Shown here: positions 18,564 to 26,237 of the stretch, one piece after another
How the letters are laid out: every line of letters begins with the position of its first letter
Position numbering within the stretch: position 1 is the first letter of the stretch
Assembly (NCBI GenBank): GCA_044375105.1
Contig: JBILNK010000030.1
Span: 1-30,867 of the forward strand
Origin: JBIKLM01 sp044375105
GTDB taxonomy: Bacteria > Planctomycetota > UBA1135 > GCA-002686595
Direction: 5' to 3'
Length of the DNA: 30,867 nt
Position numbers and translations under genes: made by a program
Notes under the pieces: generated by a model
What the model saw: only the letters and a program-made list of their open reading frames with translations
Told to the model about the DNA's origin: nothing
Databases searched by the model: none

Positions 18564-18927
18564 GGCGTGCGATCCAGGATTCCGTGTCGCGCGGCATGCG
18601 CCTCGAGGGTTCGAGACCGCCGCTTCCTTGGAGATCGAGCGAGCTCGGGCGAATCGAGAAGCGCGGATCGGCTGACCCGCTGGACATCGGCGGGGCTCTT
18701 CGCCAAGGACCTCGAGGGGCTGCGCGGGTCCTATCGGGGCGACGCGGACCAGGGCTCGACCCATCGCTGGCTCGGCACCAAGGGACCGGTGCGCTGCCGC
18801 CGCGCTTGGCTCCCCTGCATCGGGGGCTGCTACGGCCCTTGACAGGGGTTTGTCCGATGCACTACAGCTCCCCCAAGGCCAGACGCGCTCGAAGGCACAC
18901 AAGGACGCGGCCACAAGCATTTCCTCG
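18564..18927 (+). other. 364-nt gap, no convincing gene
   Basis: An open frame from a GTG at 18567 to 18842 (91 residues) is Arg/Gly-rich, matches no family I know, and has no good ribosome site, so I do not call it. The clearest element is a perfect TTGACA box at 18839-18844 near the right end, probably the promoter of the SAM hydrolase gene. Confidence 0.5.
18839..18868 (+). promoter_or_regulatory. Candidate promoter of the SAM hydrolase gene
   Basis: Perfect -35 TTGACA at 18839-18844, an 18-nt spacer, and a weak -10 TACAGC at 18863-18868. The predicted start near 18875 would give a leader of about 53 nt. Confidence 0.35.
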
Positions 18928-19779
18928 ATGACCTCCCAAGATGCACGGCGCGGCCCGGCGCCACGTTCCGGCCTGGTCACCTTGCTGACGGACTTCGGGC
19001 TGGTGGACAGCTACGTGGGGCAGATGAAGGGCGTGCTGCACAGCCTGGCGCCCGAGCTCCGCTCCGTGATCGATCTCACCCATGGCATCCCCGCCCAGCA
19101 GGTGGCGGTGGCCGCTTTCCAGTGGGAGACGGTCTGGTCGTATTTCCCCCAGGGCACCGTGCACGTGGCCGTCGTCGATCCCGGGGTGGGCACGGCGCGC
19201 CGAATCCTGGGATTCGAGCGCGAGGGCCACCTGTTCCTATGCCCGGACAACGGTCTGGCCAGCGGTCTGCTCGCAGGCGCGCGGGGCTTGGTCCAGCTCG
19301 ATCTCGAGCGCCTGTCTCTCCCCGAGCGGTCGTTCACCTTCCACGGGCGCGATGTGTTTGCGCCCGCCGCGGCGCGCCTGGTGCAGGGCGCCCGGATCGA
19401 GGATCTGGGACCCGCCCTGCCGGCCGGGGACCTGCCGATGCTTCTCGATGGCTTCGAGGCTTCCGAGGCCGCTGGCGTGGATTCCTTTCGGCTCGAAACG
19501 CGGGTCCTGTTCCTTGATCGCTTCGGAAATGCGATTACACGACTGCCTGCGCGGAGCCTGGCGCCAGACCCTGGAGCCTGGAGCGTGGTGCTTCCGGGCC
19601 ATTGCCTTGCGGTGAGGCAGACCTATGGGCAGGTCCGAAGCGGCGAGCCTCTTGCGCTGACCAGCTCCTTCGGGACGCTGGAGGTCGCCGTCCGCGATGG
19701 CGATGCCGGCCGCACCCTCGGGCTGGGACCGGGTTCGATCCTGCGCCTCGAGCGGCGCGGACAAGCCGATCGCGGGTGA
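18928..19779 (+). CDS. SAM hydroxide adenosyltransferase (SAM hydrolase, DUF62 family)
   Basis: Members of this family split S-adenosylmethionine with water to adenosine and methionine. The 283-residue protein has LLTDFGLVDSYVGQMKG (19-35) with the metal or nucleotide Asp, VVDPGVGTARR (82-92), PDNGL (106-110), FHGRDVFAPAAA (138-149) and the C-terminal-domain motif RFGNAIT (198-204). The insertion that marks true fluorinases is not visible, so hydrolase is preferred over halogenase. ATG at 18928 is chosen; a TTG at 18850 would add 26 Ser/Lys-rich residues outside the fold. Its physiological role is uncertain in the whole family; it may trim SAM or recycle methionine. Its stop codon lies in a long hairpin stem. 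Confidence 0.9.
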   Translation: MTSQDARRGPAPRSGLVTLLTDFGLVDSYVGQMKGVLHSLAPELRSVIDLTHGIPAQQVAVAAFQWETVWSYFPQGTVHVAVVDPGVGTARRILGFEREGHLFLCPDNGLASGLLAGARGLVQLDLERLSLPERSFTFHGRDVFAPAAARLVQGARIEDLGPALPAGDLPMLLDGFEASEAAGVDSFRLETRVLFLDRFGNAITRLPARSLAPDPGAWSVVLPGHCLAVRQTYGQVRSGEPLALTSSFGTLEVAVRDGDAGRTLGLGPGSILRLERRGQADRG

Positions 19780-19815
19780 GAGGGATGCGAGCTGCGCCCG
19801 AGACGTCTCACCCGC
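19772..19815 (+). terminator. 10-bp hairpin enclosing the SAM hydrolase stop codon
   Basis: GCGGGTGAGA (19772-19781) pairs perfectly with TCTCACCCGC (19806-19815). The TGA stop is inside the first arm. The 24-nt loop contains CTGCGCCCGAG, which resembles the core of the window's 3'-end repeat. No T-run follows directly. Confidence 0.45.
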
Positions 19816-20358
19816 CCGTCCGCCGGCCTTTGGGCCTCGATCCGTCGGCCGCGGAGGCCGGTGTCGGGGCTGACAGCTTTTTTCCAGCCTCTGGTCGGGT
19901 GCGGGTGGTTAAAACCCGAGGCGCGCAGCGCCACGGAACTTCCCGCGGCATTTTTTTCTCCGACAAGCCGATCCCTGCCGAGCCGTCGAGCCCAGCGGAT
20001 GTTGCTCCCTGAGCCTCGGCGAGGGGGGGCCAGGAAGTTGTTTCCAGGCAGCCGAGAGCCTCAGCGCCGCGCTTTGGGCGCAGGGCGGCTGGAGCCGATC
20101 CAGCGCGGTCGCCTCGCTGGACGAAGAAAGTGCCAGGCTCAGGCCTCGTAGAACCGCCATGGAACGGGCCCGCGATCGCCGCTGCCCGGAGCTCCCCGCC
20201 AGCGCGGGGACGTCCGCGCCGCGCAGCGGGCCGCGCGAGCGCGGCCCCCCCCGATGCGCAGGCCCCGGCCGGCTCCAGCCAAGGCCAGCCCCGCCGGCGC
20301 CCCTCGGAGTCCCCGTTCTGGCTGCTACGATCGAAAGCGCAAGCGTCCGTCCAACGCC
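19780..20358 (+). other. 579-nt non-coding spacer between SAM hydrolase and arginase
   Basis: No credible gene on either strand. It holds the stop-codon hairpin (to 19815), two T-runs unusual for this genome (19878-19883 and 19949-19955), an intrinsic terminator, and a second perfect 7-bp hairpin, TCCAGCG/CGCTGGA, at 20099-20121. A TG-extended -10 (TACGAT, 20326-20331) lies 27 nt before the arginase ATG with no clear -35. A small RNA between the terminator and arginase is possible but not shown. Confidence 0.5.
19928..19955 (+). terminator. Intrinsic terminator
   Basis: GCCACGG and CCGCGGC form a 7-position stem with one A/C mismatch around loop AACTTC, followed by A and seven T residues (19949-19955). 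This is the most classical hairpin-plus-T-run terminator in the window. It sits about 150 nt after the SAM hydrolase stop. Confidence 0.6.
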
Positions 20359-21273
20359 ATGATCCTCGACCGCAAGGTCTCTCTGATCGGTGCCCCGCTG
20401 AGTCTGGGGGGCAGCCACCCCGGCGCCGCGCTGGGGCCTACCGCCGTCCGGCTCGCCGGTTTGGAGGCCAAGGTGCGCGCCCTGGGGCTCGAATTCGAGG
20501 ATCTCGGTGACGTTCCCGTACCCAAGCCCCTGGCGGAGCCGCGCAACAAGCGCGCCCGCTACTTGGAGGAGATCGCCGAGCACTGCGCCGGGCTGCGGGA
20601 TGGGGTGCGGGCCGCGCTCGAACGCGGGCGCTTCCCGATCGTGGTGGGCGGAGACCATGCCATGGCTTGCGGCACGATCTCCGGGGTGTGCAGCCACTTC
20701 CAGGCCCAGCGTAAGCGCTTGGGTCTGATCTGGTTCGATGCCCATGGCGACATGAACACCCCCGAGACATCCCCCTCGGGCAATGTGCACGGGATGCCCT
20801 TGGCCGCTTGTCTCGGGTACGGGCCGCGCGCCTTGACCCACCTCAGCGGGGCCGCCCCGATGCTGGCGGTCGAAAACTGCGTCCTGGTGGGCGTGCATTC
20901 CCTGGACGCCCGCGAGAAGGAGATGATCCGCCAGGTCGGGATCCGGGTCTACACCATGCGCCAGATCGATATGATGGGCATGCAGCGCGTGATGGAGGAA
21001 GCGCTCGAGATCGCTTGCGATGGAACGGATGGGTTCCATCTGTCCTTCGACGTGGACGGCTGCGACGTATCGATCGCGCCCGGGACCGGTACGGCTGTGC
21101 CCGGCGGCGCCGACCTGCGCGAGGCCCACCTGGTGATGGAAAACGTGGCCGACACCGGCAAGCTGGTCAGCCTGGAGCTGGCCGAGGTCAACCCGATCCT
21201 CGATCTGCGCAACCAGACCGCCGAACTGGCCGTGGCCCTGATCGAGTCGGCCCTGGGCAAGCTGGTGCTCTGA
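20359..21273 (+). CDS. rocF: Arginase
   Basis: Arginase hydrolyses arginine to ornithine and urea using a two-manganese centre. It has 304 residues, normal. The metal ligands are all visible: His100 in VVGGDHAMA, Asp127/His129/Asp131 in WFDAHGDMNT, and Asp231/Asp233 in SFDVDGCDVSIAPGTG. The C-terminal SLELAEVNPILDLRNQTAELAV is the arginase form of this superfamily rather than agmatinase or formimidoylglutamase, so arginase is preferred but not proved. ATG at 20359 matches the family N-terminus (VSLIGAPLSLGGSHPG). The protein-arginine kinase gene mcsB is 2.8 kb downstream. The 3' side carries the window's repeated element. Confidence 0.93.
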   Translation: MILDRKVSLIGAPLSLGGSHPGAALGPTAVRLAGLEAKVRALGLEFEDLGDVPVPKPLAEPRNKRARYLEEIAEHCAGLRDGVRAALERGRFPIVVGGDHAMACGTISGVCSHFQAQRKRLGLIWFDAHGDMNTPETSPSGNVHGMPLAACLGYGPRALTHLSGAAPMLAVENCVLVGVHSLDAREKEMIRQVGIRVYTMRQIDMMGMQRVMEEALEIACDGTDGFHLSFDVDGCDVSIAPGTGTAVPGGADLREAHLVMENVADTGKLVSLELAEVNPILDLRNQTAELAVALIESALGKLVL

Positions 21274-21695
21274 GACTGGGTCTCCCAGCCTGAGAAAAAA
21301 ACGATCGACTCGGGTGCGCCCGGGCCAGATGTCCGCCCGGCCGCATGCCTTCGGACCCAAACCCGGCGGCAGCTGGGGCCGAGCTCGTCCCTGCGCGCTG
21401 ATCTTTTTGTTCCAGGTCGAGCGTCGGGGGTGGGGGCGCTGGTCCGCGCCCGTGGCCGTGCAGGCTGCACGGGGCCGGGTGCCTCCAGCCCCCGCAGCGC
21501 ACCGGGGGTGCCCGGAGAGCCTGCGGCCGAGGAGTGCCAAGGTCGGCCGACGACCGCTGCAGCGATCCGCGGGGATGGGCGGGGGCGATCCGTTCCAGGC
21601 GCGGGACGCGGGCCGGCCAGCGGCTCCCGGAGACCATCGGGGAGCGCCGATCAAACCAGCCTCTTCCGCCTGCGGGCCCGACCCCTTCTTCCCCA
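21274..21695 (+). other. 422-nt spacer holding the 3'-end repeat element
   Basis: No convincing gene. From the left: hairpin CTGGG-TCT-CCCAG (21276-21288), a run of seven A (21295-21301), and the ~108-nt repeat element (21302-21409). The remaining ~285 nt are Gly/Pro/Arg-coding-like GC-rich sequence in which I see nothing definite. An in-frame ATG at 21534 could extend the next gene but would add an unlike, Arg-rich segment. Confidence 0.5.
21302..21409 (+). repeat. Composite ~108-nt 3'-end repeat element, copy 2 (after rocF)
   Basis: The 5' motif CGATCGACTCGGGTGCGCCC starts 29 nt after the rocF stop and is preceded by seven A. A central hairpin has arms GTCCG and CGGAC. The 3' motif CTGCGCGCTGATCTTTTTG is at 21391-21409. 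The copy after moaA (26238-26347) has the same three parts in the same order, with 5'-to-3' motif distance 89 versus 91 nt. Confidence 0.55.
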
Positions 21696-23696
21696 GTGTC
21701 CAAGTCCCTGCGCCTACCCTTCGAGCGTTTCCAACGCCTGCGCCTGGCCGCCGAAGCGGTCGAGCGGCTATGGGGCGGGGCTTCACCAGGTCGCATCTTG
21801 GACGTGGGCGGCGGGCTTGAGTTGCTGCTGCCAGGTCAGCGAATGGTCGAGCTGTGCAGCGAACCTGGCGGCGGCTCCGCGGGTTCCAGAGTGCAGGCCG
21901 CGGCTCTCGAGCTGCCCTTCCGGGACGGCAGCTTCGACACGGTCGTGGCCGTGGAGAGCCTGCAGCTACAGCCGGCTCAGCGGCGCTCCGATTTGCTGCG
22001 AGAGCTGTGGCGGGTGACCCGCGGCTATCTGGTGCTGGTCGGGCCCTTCGATGGCCCGCGCCTGCGCCACGCCGAGGTGATCCTGCGTCGTTTCCTCAAG
22101 GAGAAGCTGGCCAGCAGCGATACGGAGCTCGAGGTCCACCGAGCTCTCGGTCTGCCCACCCGCGAATCCTGCGCGCAGGTGCTGGCCGAGCTCGGCGCCC
22201 AGACCGCCTGGGTCGGGGCCGGTGACCTCGAAGGCTGGTTCCTGCAGCGTACTCTGCAGGCCTATCTGCTGCACGACCCAGACCTGGCCCGCTTGGCCGA
22301 GTCGGTATTCGAGTTCTTGAACGCCAACCTGGCGGAAGGTCAGGGGAGCGGCGATCCCTATCGGCATTGCCTGGTCGCGGCTCGCCCTGGCCTGAGTCTC
22401 TCGGGATTCGAGCTCATGGCCACCCCGGATCCGGCACCGCGCGGCGTCGCCGAAGGCCTGTCCGAGCTTCTCAAGGCGCTGATCGGCTTCGACTTGGATC
22501 GGCGGCGCTGGCGTGCCCAGCGGGTTGCGGGGAGTCCGCCTAGCGAGGCCGCACCGCAGGAGCCGCAGCTTGCAGATTCGGCGCTGCGCATCGAGCAGCT
22601 CGAGATCGAGCTGGCCTACATGGGGGAGCGGTACGGCGAGGAGCAGGCGGCCCGGCGCGCGATGGAAGCCGAGCTCGAAGGCCAGCGCAACCTGCTGCGC
22701 GAGCACCAGGAGCGCGTCAGCGAGCTCGAGCCGCTGGCCCCCAGGCTAGTGGAGCTCGAGCCGCGGCTGGTCGAGCTGACCGAGCGTGCCGGCCGGTTGG
22801 AGACCGAGCTCAAGGCCGAATCCGTGCGCGCCCAGCAGCTGCACGCGGAACTCGAATTCGTTCGTGAACGGGAGACCGAAGAGCGCTCCGCGCGCCGGGC
22901 CATCGAAGAGGATTTCAAGCAGCATCTCGAACGTCTCCGTTCATCCGATCGGCAGCGCGAGCGAGTCGAGCAGGCCCGTGCCAAGGCGGAGGCTTCCCAG
23001 CTCGAGGCGGAAGGGCGCGCAGCTGCCTTGACGAGCGAATTGGCCGGCGCCCGGAGCGAGTTGAAGCGTGTACGTGAGCTGATCGGTACCGAACGGGCTC
23101 AATTGGAGCAGGCACGACGGGAGGCGGCTGCGGCTGCCGTCAAAGCTCTCGAGACCCGTCACAGGGAGGAAATCGCTGCCCAGCGGGGCCAAGCCGCTGC
23201 GCTCACGGCGGCGCGCGACGGGGCGGTTTCCCGCTTGACCGCCAGCGAAGCCGAGCTGGCGCGTTTGGGAGGCGATCGCGATCGCCTGGAGGCTCGCTGT
23301 GCGCGAGCGGAGCAGGAGCGCGACCGCCTGGCGGCCGAGCTGGCAGCCGTTGGCGAGGAGTCGCAGCGCCTCGAGGAGCAGCTTCGCTTGCAGGGCAATC
23401 GCTGCCAGCAGCTCGAGCAGCGCGCGCTTGCGGTTGCCGAGCAGGAGCGCGCCTGGGATCAAGAGCGCGAGGGCTTCAACCAGTCCATGGGGGAAGTCTT
23501 GGCTGATCTGCAGCACCATCGCGATCTCTTGGTCGACCTGCGCGGGGATCGCGAACGCATGCGCCTCGTGATCGCTGGGCTCGAGCGCGAACTGGCGACC
23601 CAGCGCGGGGTGCTCGAAACCCTATCCTCTGAGCGCAACCGCTCGGCCGCGGTCCGGGAAGCCCCTCCGGTCGATCCCGAGCGGATGGCGGGTTGA
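21696..23696 (+). CDS. Class I SAM methyltransferase fused to a long coiled coil
   Basis: A 666-residue two-part protein. The N-terminal ~240 residues hold a SAM-dependent methyltransferase: motif I ILDVGGG (34-40), then ALELPFRDGSFDTVVAVESL (70-89) and a helix-strand LLRELWRVTRGYLVLVGPF. From about residue 292 to 650 it is a near-continuous heptad-rich coiled coil (for example ERETEERSARRAIEEDF and LEARCARAEQERDRLAAEL), long enough for a rod of tens of nanometres. The start is probably GTG at 21696; the ATG at 21534 adds 54 residues of unlike composition. The substrate is unknown. Methyltransferase-coiled-coil fusions are known in O-antigen chain capping (WbdD, which also has a kinase), so a glycan role is one possibility. 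Confidence 0.8.
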   Translation: MSKSLRLPFERFQRLRLAAEAVERLWGGASPGRILDVGGGLELLLPGQRMVELCSEPGGGSAGSRVQAAALELPFRDGSFDTVVAVESLQLQPAQRRSDLLRELWRVTRGYLVLVGPFDGPRLRHAEVILRRFLKEKLASSDTELEVHRALGLPTRESCAQVLAELGAQTAWVGAGDLEGWFLQRTLQAYLLHDPDLARLAESVFEFLNANLAEGQGSGDPYRHCLVAARPGLSLSGFELMATPDPAPRGVAEGLSELLKALIGFDLDRRRWRAQRVAGSPPSEAAPQEPQLADSALRIEQLEIELAYMGERYGEEQAARRAMEAELEGQRNLLREHQERVSELEPLAPRLVELEPRLVELTERAGRLETELKAESVRAQQLHAELEFVRERETEERSARRAIEEDFKQHLERLRSSDRQRERVEQARAKAEASQLEAEGRAAALTSELAGARSELKRVRELIGTERAQLEQARREAAAAAVKALETRHREEIAAQRGQAAALTAARDGAVSRLTASEAELARLGGDRDRLEARCARAEQERDRLAAELAAVGEESQRLEEQLRLQGNRCQQLEQRALAVAEQERAWDQEREGFNQSMGEVLADLQHHRDLLVDLRGDRERMRLVIAGLERELATQRGVLETLSSERNRSAAVREAPPVDPERMAG

Positions 23697-24034
23697 GGCG
23701 CCCGGCCTCGTCCGCGCCGCTGTGTTCAGCTCGGCCGTGGGTGGTTGCAACCCTCCGAGTCTGCCTGTCTGCTGCGCGGGGGAGCCCGATCGAGGCACCG
23801 GAGCTCGCGCGAAGGTCGATCCGGTCCTCCTGCGACCACGCGGTGGCGGCCCCCTCGTCCAGGCAGCCCGGGGAACGGCTCCACAGCCCGTAGGGCGCCC
23901 CCCCCTGTCGCTGGCCAGGCGGGCGGGGTAGCGGTGCGGTCTCCGCGAGCCAGGCCGCAAGGGGCCCCTCGGGTGCCCTTGAGTTTCCCGCTCGCCCTGG
24001 TTGGAATCAGGCCTCACGCGTCTTCTAATCCACC
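23697..24034 (+). other. 338-nt spacer before mcsB
   Basis: No gene seen. It starts with a small hairpin GAGGC-GCCCG-GCCTC (23695-23709) overlapping the upstream stop, then GGGTGGTTGCAACCC (23739-23753), which resembles GGGTGGTTAAAACCC at 19904-19918. It ends with a good promoter for mcsB. Confidence 0.45.
24001..24029 (+). promoter_or_regulatory. Sigma70-like promoter giving leaderless mcsB mRNA
   Basis: -35 TTGGAA at 24001-24006, a spacer of exactly 17 nt, and -10 TCTAAT at 24024-24029 (5 of 6 consensus). The expected start point is 24035-24036, at the GTG start codon, so the mRNA should lack a 5' leader and a ribosome-binding site. Confidence 0.55.
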
Positions 24035-25186
24035 GTGGCCTACGCACCCCTCGAACCGCTGCATTTCGTGCGCCGACTGGGCGCCTGGATGGAGCAACCG
24101 GGACCCGAACCGGACGTGGTCGTCTCCTGCCGGGTGCGTCTGGCGCGCAACCTCGTCGGCTATCCCTTCGTGACCCGCTTGGAGGAAGGGCCGGCGACCC
24201 AGCTCTGCCAGCGCCTGCGCGAAGTGCTCGGCGAGGTGCGTTTGGAGGGCGGGGAGCCCCTGTGGGTGGACCTGCCCAAAGTGACCCCCTGGGTCCGGCT
24301 CCTGCTGCGCGAGCGGCACCTGATCAGTCGCGATCTGGCCGGGGTCGACGACGGCCGCCGACCGCTGCCCGGGCGCGCCGTGTTGTTCAGCGCCGCTGAG
24401 ACCAGCGCCGCGATGGTCAACGAGGAGGACCATCTGCGTCTCTCAGGCTTTGCCGCGGGCTTCGATCCGGGTCTGGCCATGCGGCGGGTACGAGAACTCG
24501 AAGGCCTGCTGGAAGATCGGCTCGAATTCGCCTGCACCCCGCAGCTCGGCTTCCTGACCGCTTGCCCGACCAACGTGGGCACCGGCCTGCGCGCCTCGGT
24601 GATGCTGCACCTGCCGGCCTTGGGCCTGGTTCGCACGGAACTCGAGAAGGTTTTTACCGCGGCGGCGCGCACCGGCCTGGCCGTGCGCGGCATGTACGGC
24701 GAAGGCAGTCGGGCCGCCGGCGACTTCTATCAGATCTCCAACCAGGTCACCCTGGGGCGCCGGGAGGAGGATCTGCTGGGCGACCTCTCGAGCTTGGTTC
24801 CCTCGATCGTGGCCTTCGAGCGGCGCGTGCGCTCAGCGCTGCTCGAGGAGCAGCGCAGCGCCCTGGAGGACCGCGTGGGCCGCTCCTTGGGCATGCTGTG
24901 CAACGCTCGCTTGCTGCCTTCGGAGGTCGCCTTGCAGCACCTCTCGAATCTGCGCTTGGGCGCCGCCCTGGGGCTCTTCAGCGGGCACGACTTGAACGAG
25001 CTCAACGGGCTGACCGTCCGCATCCAGAAGGGTCACGTCCAGGGTCTGGGCAGCGCTGCCGGCGAGCCTGCCTCCGCAGACCTCGAACTGCTCGACGCCC
25101 AGGAGCGCGACCGCCTGCGCGCTTCCTACCTGCGGCGCCAATTCGGCCCCCCGTTGGAAGGGGGCGGCCCCGCGGGGGGTAATTGA
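24035..25186 (+). CDS. mcsB: Protein-arginine kinase McsB
   Basis: McsB phosphorylates arginine side chains of proteins; in Bacillus this marks them for ClpCP degradation. The 383-residue protein has the guanidino-kinase catalytic fold: SCRVRLARN (31-39), substrate/catalytic NEEDHLR (129-135), the active-site Cys region CPTNVGTG (177-184), RASVMLHLP (186-194), GEGS (222-225) and ISNQVTLG (234-241). Near the C-terminus RDRLRA (358-363) matches the RDxxRA phospho-arginine receptor of true McsB, which separates it from creatine/arginine kinases. The start is GTG. No mcsA, ctsR or clpC is in the window, so it is an orphan copy here. Its last codon is followed directly by the structured moaA leader. 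Confidence 0.93.
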   Translation: MAYAPLEPLHFVRRLGAWMEQPGPEPDVVVSCRVRLARNLVGYPFVTRLEEGPATQLCQRLREVLGEVRLEGGEPLWVDLPKVTPWVRLLLRERHLISRDLAGVDDGRRPLPGRAVLFSAAETSAAMVNEEDHLRLSGFAAGFDPGLAMRRVRELEGLLEDRLEFACTPQLGFLTACPTNVGTGLRASVMLHLPALGLVRTELEKVFTAAARTGLAVRGMYGEGSRAAGDFYQISNQVTLGRREEDLLGDLSSLVPSIVAFERRVRSALLEEQRSALEDRVGRSLGMLCNARLLPSEVALQHLSNLRLGAALGLFSGHDLNELNGLTVRIQKGHVQGLGSAAGEPASADLELLDAQERDRLRASYLRRQFGPPLEGGGPAGGN

Positions 25187-25187
25187 C

Positions 25188-25266
25188 CCGGAGTGGGTCC
25201 CCCTGGCAGCAGCCGGCAGCTCCCCGGGCTGCTAACGTGGGTGCAAGTCCCCACGACCCAATCCGG
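25188..25266 (+). ncRNA. Structured leader RNA of moaA (candidate cis-regulatory RNA)
   Basis: Closing stem P1: CCGGAGTGGGTC (25188-25199) pairs with GACCCAATCCGG (25255-25266), 11 of 12 positions, with one G/A mismatch. Inside are P2, AGCAGCC (25208-25214) with GGCTGCT (25227-25233), and P3, GTGGG (25237-25241) with CCCAC (25250-25254). Together they form a three-way junction. An alternative P2 is GCAGC-TCCCCGG-GCTGC. The element fills the gap between mcsB and moaA almost completely and ends 2 nt before the moaA ATG, so P1 would hide the start region. I cannot assign it to a known riboswitch class. It is also somewhat tRNA-like but fails tRNA rules. Confidence 0.55.
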
Positions 25267-25268
25267 CC

Positions 25269-26225
25269 ATGATGGATCGCTTCGGGCGTCGCGTTACCTA
25301 CCTGCGCGTCTCCCTGACCAACCGCTGCCAGCTGCATTGCAGCTACTGCACGCTGCCCGAGGAGCCTAGCTCGGTCATGCGGCCGGACGAGGTGACCACC
25401 CTGATCGAGGTGGCCTCCCGGAGGCTGGGCTTTCGCAAGGTGCGCCTGACCGGCGGCGAGCCCACGCTGCGCCGGGATCTGCCCGAGGTGGTACGCGGGC
25501 TGGTGGCGCTGCCCGGCATCCGCGAGGTGGCCCTGACCACCAACGGCATGCTGCTCGAGCGGCGGGCCGAGGAGCTCCAGGCGGCCGGCCTGCGCACGGT
25601 CAACGTCTCGATCGACAGCTTGGACCCGGACCGATTCCGCGAGCTGACCGGCGGCGGGGATCTCGCCACCGTGCTGGCCGGTTTGCGGGCGGCTCGGCTG
25701 GCCGGCATCGAGCGTCGCAAGGTCAACTGTGTGCTGCTGGGAGGCGTCAACGAACAGGAGATCGACGGCTTCCTCGAGCTTTCGGCGCGGGAGGGGGTCG
25801 AAGTGCGCTTCATCGAGCACATGCCCATGGACGAGGCGCGCCTTGCGGCCTGGAAGGTCGAGCCCCGCACGGTGCTCGAACGCCTCGCTCGCGGGCGAAC
25901 CCTGGTGCCGCTGGCGGCCAACCAAGATGGGGGGCCGGCGGAACGTTTCGCCGTGGGCGAAGCGCGCGTGGGATTCATCCACGCCATGAGCAATCCGTTC
26001 TGCGACCGCTGCAACCGCTTGCGCATCACCGCCGAGGGCAAGATCCGCTCGTGCCTGCTTTCGGGCGGCGAGGTCGATCTCCTGGGCGCGATCCGCTCCG
26101 GCCTGCCCACGGCCGAGCTGGAAGAGCGCCTGGTGGCCCTGTTCCAGCAGGCTGCTGACGCCAAGCCCCCGATCTACGACCACCTGGCGGGCGGGGCGAT
26201 CAAGATGCGCGCCATCGGTGGGTGA
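25269..26225 (+). CDS. moaA: GTP 3',8-cyclase MoaA (molybdenum cofactor biosynthesis)
   Basis: A radical-SAM enzyme for the first step of molybdopterin synthesis, converting GTP to 3',8-cyclo-7,8-dihydro-GTP. In 318 residues it shows the radical-SAM cluster C20-x3-C24-x2-C27, SAM-binding TGGEPTLR (61-68), the second cluster Cys245, Cys248 and Cys262 (FCDRCNRLRITAEGKIRSC), and the essential C-terminal Gly-Gly (RAIGG). The ATG at 25269 is followed at once by a second ATG; either may be used. There is no visible Shine-Dalgarno, and the start sits at the base of the leader hairpin. No other moa/moe/mog genes are nearby, so the pathway is split in this genome. Confidence 0.96.
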   Translation: MMDRFGRRVTYLRVSLTNRCQLHCSYCTLPEEPSSVMRPDEVTTLIEVASRRLGFRKVRLTGGEPTLRRDLPEVVRGLVALPGIREVALTTNGMLLERRAEELQAAGLRTVNVSIDSLDPDRFRELTGGGDLATVLAGLRAARLAGIERRKVNCVLLGGVNEQEIDGFLELSAREGVEVRFIEHMPMDEARLAAWKVEPRTVLERLARGRTLVPLAANQDGGPAERFAVGEARVGFIHAMSNPFCDRCNRLRITAEGKIRSCLLSGGEVDLLGAIRSGLPTAELEERLVALFQQAADAKPPIYDHLAGGAIKMRAIGG

Positions 26226-26237
26226 CCGCCTGATCAG

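Noticed and set aside
18567..18842. Possible 91-residue small protein
   Set aside because: GTG start without ribosome site, Arg/Gly/Cys-rich composition typical of a random frame in high-GC DNA, no recognised motif, and it ends at the promoter of the next gene.
18928..19779. SAM-dependent fluorinase or chlorinase
   Set aside because: The core motifs are shared by the whole family, but the insertion loop of fluorinases is not seen and the sequence fits the common SAM hydrolase group.
20041..20160. RNase P or other large housekeeping RNA (GAAGAAAGTGCCAGGCTC resembles part of the RNase P consensus)
   Set aside because: The remaining conserved RNase P regions, including the ACAGAAA end motif, are not found before the arginase gene.
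25193..25261. tRNA (Gly CCC-like): 7-nt loop TCCCCGG in a 5-bp stem plus a T-arm-like GTGGG...CCCAC
   Set aside because: There is no proper D-arm, position 33 would be C, the T-loop reads TGC and has an extra C, the acceptor begins with a G/A mismatch, and the outer stem extends well beyond a tRNA acceptor. A regulatory leader explains it better.
25237..25266. Cobalamin riboswitch-like GGTGCAAGTCC
   Set aside because: Only this short stretch resembles the consensus. The B12 box and the rest of the core are missing and moaA follows at once.
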